Shown here: positions 63,916 through 64,000 of the stretch, piece after piece
Position numbering within the stretch: the first letter of the stretch is position 1
How the letters are laid out: each line of letters starts with the position of its first letter
From: Rhynchonema sp. JSB1_4
Taxonomy: Eukaryota; Nematoda; Chromadorea; Monhysterida; Xyalidae
Length of the DNA stretch: 64,000 nucleotides
Reading direction: 5' to 3'
Assembly: GCA_030248065.1 (NCBI GenBank)
Contig: JASAMV010001983.1
Span: 1-64,000, forward strand
The notes under the pieces: model-generated
The model's database searches: none
Told to the model about the DNA's origin: nothing
Seen by the model: the letters and a program-made list of their open reading frames with translations, nothing else
Program-made: the position numbers and the translations under genes

Positions 63916-64000
63916 ATCACACACACGATAGAGTATTACTGCCTGAAATATGAAGGGGAAATGAAGACTGTTTTGTGATGAAACATAATGTTTTGCGCGG

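Overview
The window looks like nematode nuclear DNA. Coding exons are short and interrupted by many small introns ending in TTTCAG. There are interstitial TTAGGC (nematode telomere-type) repeats, and a PAG-3/GFI1-type zinc-finger gene is present. There are no bacterial-style operons. All gene models were spliced by hand; every model rated above 0.7 keeps reading phase across all its junctions, apart from one weakly supported acceptor in the PAG-3 model.

Layout. 0.8-3.4 kb: two head-to-head paralogues coding small four-span membrane proteins, with a foldback repeat in the shared upstream region. 3.4-9.0 kb: no supportable gene. 9.0-14.6 kb: a GFI1/PAG-3/Senseless zinc-finger gene (+). 14.6-23.1 kb: intergenic, then a repeat block of nested G/C-rich MITEs. 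23.3-27.9 kb: a 15-exon gene (+) of unknown family with an OB/cold-shock-like stretch. 29.2-32.9 kb: mitoguardin (MIGA/FAM73) (+). 33.8-35.9 kb: SURF6 (+), a nucleolar ribosome-biogenesis factor. 36.4-39.9 kb: WDR70 (+). 40.0-42.3 kb: a weak small ORF, then a three-exon gene for a single-span protein. 42.3-46.3 kb: foldback elements. 46.4-51.9 kb: a three-finger C2H2 transcription-factor-like gene (-), with a 2.2-kb hAT element inserted exactly over one of its 5' splice sites. 52-59 kb: a second nested repeat block, up to five elements deep. 59-62 kb: intergenic with a MITE. 62.0-63.9 kb: a GT31 beta-1,3-galactosyltransferase-like gene (-).

The genes share no obvious pathway; this is ordinary gene neighbourhood plus heavy transposon load. 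The most unusual content is in the repeats. Many elements have CAGTG- or CAGAG-type ends and 8-bp target duplications, so they are hAT-like. One family carries a short word at five fixed subterminal slots, and that word differs between subfamilies but is the same in every slot of a given copy. The genes also use an odd 5' splice site: by my hand count about 36 of 60 introns have a pyrimidine at position +3, often GTTGGT.
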